The notes under the pieces: generated by a model | Told to the model about the DNA's origin: nothing | The model's input: only the letters and a program-made list of their open reading frames with translations | Databases searched by the model: none | Part shown: one piece after another, positions 34,311-41,712 of the stretch | Position numbering within the stretch: position 1 is the stretch's first letter | Layout of the letters: each line of letters starts with the position of its first letter | Position numbers and translations under genes: made by a program | Assembly: GCA_052078155.1 (NCBI GenBank) | Contig: JBQJBP010000001.1 | Location: forward strand, 248,001 to 312,000 | Length of the DNA stretch: 64,000 bases | Reading direction: 5' to 3' | DNA from: CAXBMB01 sp052078155 | GTDB lineage: Bacteria; Pseudomonadota; Alphaproteobacteria; Kiloniellales; DSM-21159

Positions 34311-34673
34311 CAAGCGCTAAACAACCGTCTGCAGCGCAATTGATCAGCGTGAATGAGGTCTTGGTTTTTCAATCTGTTAGAGGGTGGTTAGCAGGGCGGA
34401 TTGGCGTTCAGTCGATTTCAGGCCGTTTGACGCAGGCATCCACACAAAAGCCAGAGCACGATCGGTTTGGTTAGAAGCGCTTTGCGCTTGGAACCAAACC
34501 GTGAATCACCCTCTAAAACACTGAAAAGAGGCAAATTCAGGCTTCAAGTGTTATCACGCAGTGAGTCCACTTAAACCGATTTGACTCTATCAAAACCATA
34601 GCCGCCGAAAGGTCAGAAACCCTGTTGCGAAAGGTGGCTGGCTTCTTCGGGTCACTCAGCATAAGTTGGCGCC
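34311..34673. other. Gap between ribD and ribE holding a full repeat copy
   Basis: About 360 bases without a gene. A complete, nearly consensus copy of the dispersed repeat fills 34453-34588. I looked for an FMN riboswitch here and saw no conserved RFN boxes. Confidence 0.5.
34453..34588 (-). repeat. Full copy of dispersed three-hairpin repeat, family A
   Basis: 136 bp in reverse orientation. In element direction it has: AGAGTCAAATCGG end; left hairpin (TTTAAGTG ... CACTTGAA) with GGACTCAC in the loop; central hairpin (GTGAAT..CCTCT / AGAGG..ATTCAC); right hairpin CGGTTTGGTT / AACCAAACCG enclosing AAGCGC-AAA-GCGCTT; and end GTGCTCT. Nearly identical to the copy at 39630-39765. Confidence 0.85.
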
Positions 34674-35264
34674 ATGTTTACTGGAATTATCACTGATCTT
34701 GGCCGGGTGCGCGCGCTGGAACAGCGCGGCGATCTGCGGCTGGAAATGGAAACCGCTTTCGACCTGTCACAGGTGGCTATGGGGGCATCGATTGCCTGCA
34801 ATGGCTGCTGCCTGACGGTGGTGGAAAAGGGCGATACCTGGTTTGCAGCCGATGTGTCTGCTGAGACGCTCAGCAAAACGACCCTGGGTCAGTGGGAAGT
34901 GGATGACCGGGTGAACCTGGAAGGCTCCCTGAAACTGGGAGAGGAACTGGGGGGACATCTGGTCTACGGCCATGTTGACGGTCTGGCTGAGATTACCGAG
35001 ATCCGGCCTGAAGGGGACTCGACCCGCTATCGCTTCACCGCGCCTGCCGATTTGGCGCGTTTCATTGCCGCCAAGGGGTCGCTGGCTCTGGATGGTGTGT
35101 CTTTGACCGTCAATGACGTCGAAGGCGACAGCTTTGGCGTCAACATTGTGCCCCACACGGCGGAGGTCACGACCTTTGGCCGCTATCAGGTGGGGGACAA
35201 GGTCAATCTGGAAATCGATATGCTGGCACGCTACGTTGCGCGGCTGCTGAAACAGTCGGCCTGA
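34674..35264 (+). CDS. ribE: Riboflavin synthase alpha subunit
   Basis: A protein of 196 residues that dismutates two 6,7-dimethyl-8-ribityllumazine molecules to riboflavin. Two tandem lumazine-binding barrels: MFTGIITDLGRV...ACNGCCLTVV, and VYGHVDGLAEI...LALDGVSLTVNDVEG with NIVPHTAEVTTFG. Normal length. The gene lies between ribD and ribBX in a riboflavin cluster, separated from ribD by a repeat insertion. No strong SD precedes the ATG. Confidence 0.97.
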   Translation: MFTGIITDLGRVRALEQRGDLRLEMETAFDLSQVAMGASIACNGCCLTVVEKGDTWFAADVSAETLSKTTLGQWEVDDRVNLEGSLKLGEELGGHLVYGHVDGLAEITEIRPEGDSTRYRFTAPADLARFIAAKGSLALDGVSLTVNDVEGDSFGVNIVPHTAEVTTFGRYQVGDKVNLEIDMLARYVARLLKQSA

Positions 35265-35351
35265 TCCCGGGCTGACCTCGCTTTTACCGCTTTGTTGTCT
35301 GAGGGCCGGCTTGATCTGGGTGCTTCAGAAACGGAGCTGCTGACAAAACAA

Positions 35352-36521
35352 ATGGACTTTTCCATGGCTGACGAAAACATCAGTGAAGACGCCTGGCGCG
35401 CCACCTTCCGCGATATCCTCTCTCCCATCGAGGAGATCATTGAGGAAGCCAGAAATGGCCGCATGTTTATCCTGGTCGATGACGAAGATCGGGAAAACGA
35501 AGGCGATCTGGTCATTCCGGCACAGATGGCTGGGCCTGAAGCCATCAACTTCATGGCCACCCACGGACGTGGTCTGATCTGCCTGGCCATGAGTGCAGAT
35601 CGGATTGAAAAGCTGGGCCTGCCCATGATGGCGCAGCGCAATTCATCTCGTCATGAAACAGCCTTTACGGTCTCCATTGAAGCCCGGGAAGGGGTGACGA
35701 CCGGCATCTCAGCCCCGGATCGGGCCCGCACCATTGCCGTTGCCATTGATCCCAGCTCTTCTGCAGCTGATATCGCCGTGCCGGGACACGTCTTCCCGCT
35801 GCTGGCCCGTGATGGCGGCGTGCTGGTGCGCACCGGTCATACGGAAGCTGCTGTCGATCTGTCTCGCCTGGCGGGTCTGTCGCCTGCCGGGGTGATCTGT
35901 GAGATCATGAATGACGACGGGTCCATGGCCCGCCGCAATGACCTCATTGCCTTTGCCCAGAAACACAATCTGAAGATCGCGACCATCGCCGATCTCATTT
36001 CCTACCGTCGCCGGACGGAACGGGTGATTGAGCGTGGCGAAGACAGCCCCTTTACCAGCCGTCATGGCGGTGAGTTCAAGATGCGCATCTACCGTAACGC
36101 CATGACCGGGGCTGAGCATGTGGCTTTGTGGAAGGGACGGATTGAAGATGGTGACCCGGTCCCTGTGCGGGTGCACGCCCTCAATCTGATGGACGACGTG
36201 CTGGGCAATGCCGCCCATAACCGGGGCGGAGAGTTGCAGGCAGCCATGCGCCAGGTGGGCAAGCTGGACAGGGGGGTGGTGATCCTGATTCGTGATGCCT
36301 CTCCAGCGAGCCTTAGCGATTCACTGCGGCACATCGGTGAAGACGGTCTACCAGGCAAGGAACTGCGGGATTACGGCGAAGGCGCTCAGATCCTGATTGA
36401 CCTGGGTGTTCAGAAGATGGTTCTGCTGCACAACACCCGTCACACAATTGTCGGCCTGGAAGGCTATGGTCTGGAAGTGGTGGGGCAGGAGCCCCTTCAA
36501 CTGGACGACAATCAAGCATAA
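35352..36521 (+). CDS. ribB: 3,4-dihydroxy-2-butanone 4-phosphate synthase with degenerate RibA-like domain (RibBX)
   Basis: A protein of about 389 residues. The N-terminal DHBP synthase (RibB, about 20-220) keeps its acidic metal site DDEDRENEGDLV and the HETAFTVSIEA and GHTEAAVDL segments, so it should make the four-carbon riboflavin precursor. The C-terminal half aligns with GTP cyclohydrolase II, but the zinc cysteines (normally C-x10-C-x-C) are missing: the region reads VHALNLMDDVLGNAAHNRGG. This is the RibBX form described in proteobacteria; GTP cyclohydrolase activity must come from another gene. It begins at ATG 35352 or 35364; GGAG is about 15 nt before the first. Confidence 0.92.
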   Translation: MDFSMADENISEDAWRATFRDILSPIEEIIEEARNGRMFILVDDEDRENEGDLVIPAQMAGPEAINFMATHGRGLICLAMSADRIEKLGLPMMAQRNSSRHETAFTVSIEAREGVTTGISAPDRARTIAVAIDPSSSAADIAVPGHVFPLLARDGGVLVRTGHTEAAVDLSRLAGLSPAGVICEIMNDDGSMARRNDLIAFAQKHNLKIATIADLISYRRRTERVIERGEDSPFTSRHGGEFKMRIYRNAMTGAEHVALWKGRIEDGDPVPVRVHALNLMDDVLGNAAHNRGGELQAAMRQVGKLDRGVVILIRDASPASLSDSLRHIGEDGLPGKELRDYGEGAQILIDLGVQKMVLLHNTRHTIVGLEGYGLEVVGQEPLQLDDNQA

Positions 36522-36604
36522 GAGAATATTCATCTTTTCTGCGTTAGGTTCCCCGCGCTCCACAGGGGGACCAGACAGAGAGGATTGACCAGAAAGGCCG
36601 GGGT

Positions 36605-37069
36605 ATGTCCGATAAACCGCACATGATGATCATAGAAGCCCGTTTCTATGAGGAAATTGCAGACGCTTTGGTAGAAGGCGCTGTCGCTGAACTGGATAAG
36701 GTAGGGGCAACCTACGAGCGTTTTTCGGTTCCCGGTGTTTTTGAAGTGCCTGCAGCTATTCGCATGGCCATCCGGTCGCTCGACTTTTTCTCCGGGCGCA
36801 AACGTTTTGATGGCTACATTGCTCTGGGCTGTGTCATCCGCGGCGAAACCAGCCACTACGACTATGTTTGCGGCGAAAGTGCCCGCATGCTTCAGGACCT
36901 GGCCTGTGACTACACCCTGGCACTGGGCAACGGCATCCTGACGGTTGAAAACAGCGATCAGGCCTGGGCCCGAGCGTCTGTTGACAAGTTGAACAAAGGC
37001 GGCGGTGCAGCCAAAGCCGCGCTTGATATGATCGAACTGAAGCGTCAGTTCCACCTCTGGCCGCGATAG
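36605..37069 (+). CDS. ribH: 6,7-dimethyl-8-ribityllumazine synthase
   Basis: A protein of 154 residues that condenses the RibB product with the pyrimidine intermediate. Landmarks: MIIEARFYEEIADALVEGA, VPGVFEVPAAI, GYIALGCVIRGETSHYDYV (catalytic His), LGNGILTVENSDQAWAR. It forms pentamers or icosahedral shells. It lies 9 bp before nusB, the usual alphaproteobacterial order. Confidence 0.97.
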   Translation: MSDKPHMMIIEARFYEEIADALVEGAVAELDKVGATYERFSVPGVFEVPAAIRMAIRSLDFFSGRKRFDGYIALGCVIRGETSHYDYVCGESARMLQDLACDYTLALGNGILTVENSDQAWARASVDKLNKGGGAAKAALDMIELKRQFHLWPR

Positions 37070-37078
37070 GGCAATACT

Positions 37079-37597
37079 GTGAGCGATAACAAGCCGGAAG
37101 ATACCAACGGCACCGAAGCCGATCTGTCGAAAAAAGATGCCAAGGGCCGTCGCCGCCGGGCCACCCGTCTGGCTGCCGTTCAGGCTCTTTATCAGATCGA
37201 TATGACCCAGATGACGGGCAAAGCCGTGGTCATGGAGTTCCTGCAGCACCGTCTGCGCGATGATCTGGATGGCATCACTCTGGGCCGGATTGATGAAGAA
37301 CTCTTCAGCGACATTGTCACCGGTGTTGGCGAACAGCGTGAAGATCTGGATGATATGCTGACCGCTGTTCTGGCCGATGGCTGGAAGGTGGAGCGGCTGG
37401 AAACCATGCTGCGCCTTATTCTTCAGGCCGGGGCCTGGGAACTGGCAAACCGCTTCGACGTTCCGGCAAAAGCCACGATCACAGAGTATGTGGACATTGC
37501 CCACGGGTTTTTTACCGGCCGCGAACCTGCCATGGCCAATGGCATGCTGGACAAGATCGCCCGTGCGCTGCGTGAAGAGGATTTCGAGAAGGGCTGA
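37079..37597 (+). CDS. nusB: Transcription antitermination factor NusB
   Basis: A protein of 172 residues, GTG start 9 bp after ribH. RRRATRLAAVQALYQIDM and the helical core ending in ITEYVDIAHGFFTGREPAMANGMLDKIAR identify NusB. It binds boxA with S10 in rRNA antitermination. It has an N-terminal acidic/basic extension of about 20 residues common in alphaproteobacteria. Confidence 0.96.
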   Translation: MSDNKPEDTNGTEADLSKKDAKGRRRRATRLAAVQALYQIDMTQMTGKAVVMEFLQHRLRDDLDGITLGRIDEELFSDIVTGVGEQREDLDDMLTAVLADGWKVERLETMLRLILQAGAWELANRFDVPAKATITEYVDIAHGFFTGREPAMANGMLDKIARALREEDFEKG

Positions 37598-37641
37598 CCT
37601 AAAAGTCGCCTGATCTCATAACTCTTTTGGCTACTGCTTCA

Positions 37642-37675
37642 CGGGGATCGACATTGTCGGTCCCCGTTTGCTTTG
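37642..37675 (+). terminator. Probable terminator after nusB
   Basis: Stem CGGGGA-GAC / GTC-TCCCCG with small internal loop, followed by TTTGCTTT. Confidence 0.6.
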
Positions 37676-37765
37676 GTGGGAGGGTGCTTGCCTTCTCCGC
37701 TACCTTGCTGGTAGGTGCTGGTGTACACAGGCGTTGTGCCTCCCTTTTATCGTGAATTGTCTTCT

Positions 37766-37899
37766 GGAGTCTTATCGTCTTGTTTGGAATCACGTGGTGA
37801 TTTTGAAAAGACGTGAGTAAGCCTCCTATCAACGTGTCAGAGGGTGTTTCACGGCAGAAGCGGAGCGCAAGGCGCTTCGATTTCTGCCGATCACACTCT
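37766..37899 (+). repeat. Full copy of dispersed three-hairpin repeat, family B
   Basis: 134 bp. End GGAGTCTTATCG; left hairpin CGTCTT ... AAGACG around GGAATCACGTGGTGAT; right hairpin GGCAGAA / TTCTGCC enclosing GAGCGC-AAG-GCGCTTC; end ACACTCTA. Its arms differ from family A yet remain complementary. Confidence 0.8.
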
Positions 37900-38011
37900 A
37901 AGCTATTGAAGAGAAAGCGGTTCGCATTCCTCGATGGAACAGTCTGGATGTCTGGACCAAGCAGAGAGCCACAAGCGCTCACTGTCCTGATCTCCGGCTG
38001 CTGGTTGCCTC

Positions 38012-38983
38012 ATGCTCGGTGAGTTTGATTTCATATCCCGGTACTTTGCGCCCCTGGCTGAGGGGGCACCGGGCAGCTATGGACTGCGCAATGACGCGGC
38101 CTTGTTGTCTCCTTTACCCGGAGAGGCGGTGGTGACCACCGTCGACACGCTGATTTCCGGTGTGCATTTCCTGCCCGATGACCCTGCCGACCTGGTTGCC
38201 CGCAAGGCCCTGCGGGTCAGCTTGTCTGACCTCGCCTCTATGGGAGCGAGCCCTCTCGGTTACCTTCTGGCCCTGGCTTTGCCGCAAGATTCTGAGGAAA
38301 GCTGGCTGGCGGATTTCAGCGCCGGACTGGCGGCGGATCAGGAGATTTTCGGGCTTCATTTGCTCGGGGGCGATACCACCCGAACTTCCGGCCCCGTGAC
38401 CCTGTCCATCACTGCCTTTGGGTCTGTCCCGCAGGCGCAGGCCCTGGGCCGACATTCTGCTCGGGCAGGGGATTTGCTCTACATGAGCGGCACCCTGGGG
38501 GATGGTGCACTGGGTCTGCGTGTTCTGCTCAACCAGCTCAGTGTCAGCCAGGACGCAGACAAGTACCTGGCTTCACGCTATCACTTGCCTCAGCCCCGCA
38601 TGGATCTGGGGCTGCTGTTGCGTGACCATGCCACTGCCTGTCTCGATATCTCCGATGGTTTGCTGGCGGATTTGGGGCATCTGTGCCGCCAGTCAGCGCT
38701 GGCCGCCCGGCTGCAGCTGGACTCTCTGCCCCTGTCAGAGGCCGCCAGAGAGGCGCTGGCCGGAGATCCGGGTCTGCTAGAATCTGTGGTGACTGGAGGC
38801 GATGACTACGAGTTGCTCTTTTCCCTGTCGCCTGACCGGCAGCACGAACTGTTGAAGGCAGCGGAAAAGCTATCTGTTTCCTTGCACTGTATCGGGTCGT
38901 TAGAGGCCGGGCAGGGCGTTGAACTGCTGGACAGGCACGGCTGTCGAAAGGTCTTTGCCAAGCCGGGCTGGACGCACTTCTGA
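38012..38983 (+). CDS. thiL: Thiamine-monophosphate kinase
   Basis: A protein of 323 residues that phosphorylates thiamine monophosphate to the active diphosphate. Landmarks: GEFDFISRYFAPLA, NDAALLSPLPGEAVVTTVDTLISGVHF (Mg/ATP Asp residues), LRVSLSDLASMGASPLGYLLALALP, LLGGDTTRTSGP, and DISDGLLADLGHL. Normal length. Downstream of nusB, as in many Rhodospirillales. Confidence 0.95.
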   Translation: MLGEFDFISRYFAPLAEGAPGSYGLRNDAALLSPLPGEAVVTTVDTLISGVHFLPDDPADLVARKALRVSLSDLASMGASPLGYLLALALPQDSEESWLADFSAGLAADQEIFGLHLLGGDTTRTSGPVTLSITAFGSVPQAQALGRHSARAGDLLYMSGTLGDGALGLRVLLNQLSVSQDADKYLASRYHLPQPRMDLGLLLRDHATACLDISDGLLADLGHLCRQSALAARLQLDSLPLSEAAREALAGDPGLLESVVTGGDDYELLFSLSPDRQHELLKAAEKLSVSLHCIGSLEAGQGVELLDRHGCRKVFAKPGWTHF

Positions 38984-39110
38984 AAGACGCGCCGGCCTGT
39001 CTGCACATCTGTTTGCCCAGGCGCGGCAGCTTTAACCTGAAATTTACCTTGTTTGTGTCATGACAAGATATCGCTGAGGTGCAGCCTGCAGCTTTCTGGA
39101 CACGCCCTTT

Positions 39111-39614
39111 ATGAAACGCATCGTTCCGATCTTTATCCTCTTCATTCTTCTGGTGGCCGGTGGTGCGGCTTTCTGGAAGTTTGGCATGCCATTGCTGAAC
39201 CAGGAGGAAGAGGTCGCAGCGGAAGAAGGAGCCGAAGGCGAGGGCGACGAAGAAGAAGCTGAGGCAGAAGAGGTTTCCACCGCCAACACCATCGCCATGT
39301 CCCCCATGGTTCTGCCGGTCATCAAAAAGGGGAAGGTGTCCCAGCATGTGACCGTCGTGATCAAGCTGCTGGTGCCGGACCTCTATGCGGAAAACAAGCT
39401 GCACAACCGCCTGCCGCGTCTGCGCGACGCCTTCCTGACAGAAATGCACAGTCTGATGTCCCTGCGCTTTGTGCAGGAAAACGACAAGGACATGACCTTT
39501 ATCCGCAAGCGCCTGATGCTGGTGGGGGACCGCATTCTGGGCGAAGGGGTTCTGGAGGATGTCGTGATTGACGGTGTGGAGCGGCGCCAACCCCGCACAA
39601 CAGGCACCGGCTAA
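39111..39614 (+). CDS. FliL-like flagellar basal-body-associated protein
   Basis: A protein of 167 residues. One N-terminal membrane anchor (RIVPIFILFILLVAGGAAFWKF), an acidic linker (EEEVAAEEGAEGEGDEEEAEAEE), and a periplasmic FliL-type domain (about 60-155: VTVVIKLLVPDLYAENK, LPRLRDAFLTEMHSLM, LGEGVLEDVVIDGV). FliL proteins sit near the stator of the flagellar motor. No other flagellar genes are near, so this is the isolated paralog often found after thiL in this group. Confidence 0.75.
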   Translation: MKRIVPIFILFILLVAGGAAFWKFGMPLLNQEEEVAAEEGAEGEGDEEEAEAEEVSTANTIAMSPMVLPVIKKGKVSQHVTVVIKLLVPDLYAENKLHNRLPRLRDAFLTEMHSLMSLRFVQENDKDMTFIRKRLMLVGDRILGEGVLEDVVIDGVERRQPRTTGTG

Positions 39615-39629
39615 CACCGTGGTTCAGCT

Positions 39630-39765
39630 AGAGTCAAATCGGTTTAAGTGGACTCACTACGTGATAACACTTGAAGCGTGAATTTGCCTCTCTTCAATAT
39701 GCTAGAGGATGATTCACGGTTTGGTTCCAAGCGCAAAGCGCTTCTAACCAAACCGATCATGCTCT
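39630..39765 (+). repeat. Full copy of dispersed three-hairpin repeat, family A
   Basis: 136 bp bounded by TAGAGTC and GCTCTA. It contains the left hairpin TTTAAGTG / CACTTGAA, a somewhat diverged central hairpin, and the perfect right hairpin CGGTTTGGTT / AACCAAACCG with inner AAGCGC-AAA-GCGCTT. It starts 16 bp after the FliL-like stop codon. Confidence 0.85.
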
Positions 39766-39896
39766 AAGACCTGTCCAGCCAGGATGTTGGCTTTAGGACT
39801 GCTGTTGATTCCGGACACTTCAAGTCTTCGCAGATGCCAAAAACCCGAATAGCAGCTGTGAAACATGGTCCATAGGCAAGCGCCCTTCCGGTCACT

Positions 39897-41108
39897 ATGC
39901 TGCGCCGCATGACAACAGCAGTATCTCACGACCCCACAAAAAAGAATGTGCTGGTTCTGGCTCTTTGCCAGGCCTTGGCCATGTCTTCCACCTCCCTTTT
40001 GATGACCATGGCTGCCCTGGTGGGCAACATGGTGGCAGGCGATCCCAGTCTGGCAACCTTGCCGCTGGCTTTGCAGTTCGGTGCGATGATGGTGGCGACG
40101 GTCCCCGCGTCCTTGCTGATGCAGCGGATTGGCCGCCGCATGGGCTTTACGGTCGGGACCATCCTGGGGGTGGCTGGCGGTTTGCTGGGCATGCTGTCGA
40201 TCTTTGAGGCGAACTTCCTGCTGCTGTGCTTTGCCTCAACCCTGACAGGGGCGGCCGCCGCCTTTGCCATGTACTACCGATTTGCGGCGGCTGATACGGC
40301 CAGCGACGCCTTTAAGTCCAAAGCCATTTCACTGGTGTTGGCCGGTGGGGTACTGGCGGCTGTGGTGGGGCCGCAACTGGCCAAGGAAACCAGAGACCTC
40401 TTTGAACCGGTACAGTTCGCAGGCGGCTATCTGGCCATTGCGTTGCTGCAACTGGCGGCCATGGGGTTGATCCAGATGGTTGCCATTCCCCACCAGAAAC
40501 CCGACAAGGCCTCCAAGGGCGGGCGCCCCATGGGTGAAATCATGGCCCAGCCCAAGTTCATTGTGGCGGTGCTCAGCGGTATGGTGGGCTATGGCGCCAT
40601 GAACCTGGTCATGGTGGCCACACCTCTGGCCATGATCGCCTGCAACCACTCCTTCAACGACGCGGCCTCTGTCATTCAGTTCCACGTGCTGGGCATGTAT
40701 GCACCGTCCTTCTTCACCGGCTCCCTTATTCAGCGCTTTGGCCTGAAACCCATTCTGGCGACGGGCGCGCTGCTGATCGTAGCGACCATCCTGATCAACA
40801 TCAGCGGGGTAGAGTTTATCCACTTTGCTGTCTCACTGGTCTTGTTGGGACTTGGCTGGAACTTCCTGTTTGTCGGCGGCTCAACCCTCCTGACGGAAAC
40901 CTATCGGGAAGAAGAAAGAGCACGGGTTCAGGCCGCCAATGATCTTCTGGTGTTTGGCACCGTTACCGTAACGGCCTTTTCTTCCGGTGCTCTCTACAAC
41001 GCCATGGGCTGGCAGGTTGTTAATCTCTCGATGGTTTTGCCGCTCGTGGTGGTTCTGATTTCCCTTTTCTGGTTGTCTGGCAAGCAGAAAGCCAACGCAA
41101 CGGCGTGA
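39897..41108 (+). CDS. Major facilitator superfamily transporter
   Basis: A protein of 403 residues with about 12 hydrophobic helices, no soluble domain. MFS-like loop residues after TM2 (LMQRIGRRMGFTVG) and a central basic loop (HQKPDKASKGGRP). The second half has FHVLGMYAPSFFTGSLIQRFG, a typical start of the C-terminal bundle in drug-efflux-like MFS proteins. The ATG at 39897 is close to another in-frame ATG at 39909. Substrate unknown. It is monocistronic, with a strong terminator downstream. Confidence 0.88.
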   Translation: MLRRMTTAVSHDPTKKNVLVLALCQALAMSSTSLLMTMAALVGNMVAGDPSLATLPLALQFGAMMVATVPASLLMQRIGRRMGFTVGTILGVAGGLLGMLSIFEANFLLLCFASTLTGAAAAFAMYYRFAAADTASDAFKSKAISLVLAGGVLAAVVGPQLAKETRDLFEPVQFAGGYLAIALLQLAAMGLIQMVAIPHQKPDKASKGGRPMGEIMAQPKFIVAVLSGMVGYGAMNLVMVATPLAMIACNHSFNDAASVIQFHVLGMYAPSFFTGSLIQRFGLKPILATGALLIVATILINISGVEFIHFAVSLVLLGLGWNFLFVGGSTLLTETYREEERARVQAANDLLVFGTVTVTAFSSGALYNAMGWQVVNLSMVLPLVVVLISLFWLSGKQKANATA

Positions 41109-41135
41109 TCGGGTAAAGAACACTTCAGTTGATCA

Positions 41136-41166
41136 GGGGCTCCTCAGGGGGCCCCTTTTCTTTTTT
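41136..41166 (+). terminator. Rho-independent terminator after MFS gene
   Basis: Stem GGGGC / GCCCC (extended by GG pairs) followed by TTTTCTTTTTT. Confidence 0.85.
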
Positions 41167-41712
41167 GGGGGCAAGCCAAGCAGGCCCATTAAGGCAACTG
41201 AGTTTTAGAGGAGTCGGAGCCCGCTTTTGAGGAGTCCGGCCGAGCCAGGCGCGAGAAGGGGTCCAAAGGCCCTAACCTGCAAGGTGCATTTTTATCCAAT
41301 AACGCTATTTAACATAACATTTTTCTCACCAAATAGTGGCAAGCTTTGCTTTGCGGACAAGAGACAGTTGCGTTGAGTCTAACTTTTTTGTCAAGGTGTT
41401 AGCTCCTTATGGTAAGTAGGGATGTCTTATGGCGAGTCGAGTGCAGAAAAGTCGACGCGTTGAAAGGCTGTAGGGGACAGTTTTGAATTTTGTTGTCGGG
41501 GGAGATTTCCCGAATCCAGCAGGGTGAAAATGTCCATGAGTGCCAGAGAGAGATTTGAACTCTCTGGAGGGAGGCTGCTGCTTCCTTGGTTGTTTTGGGT
41601 TCCGACAGAAGGACCCGCAGTTAGGTAAGAGGAATCGTTTGAGTAACGTCAGCAACAAATAGGCCTAAACCCGGCGATAAGCGTGCGGGTGGTTAGGCAC
41701 GGGGGAATACGC
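41167..41712. other. Long upstream region of hppA
   Basis: About 545 bases without a supportable gene. An AT-rich patch at 41289-41335 (AACATAACATTTTTC) could be a promoter or upstream activating sequence. A leader with GGCTGCTGCTTCC near 41572 precedes hppA. No riboswitch is recognised. Confidence 0.4.

Larger units (their letters stand above)
37598..38011. other. Gap between nusB and thiL with a terminator and a repeat copy
   Basis: About 410 bases, no gene. It holds the nusB terminator hairpin and a family-B copy of the dispersed repeat. Confidence 0.5.

Noticed and set aside
34311..34673. FMN riboswitch before ribE
   Set aside because: No conserved RFN boxes are seen. The hairpins here belong to the dispersed repeat.
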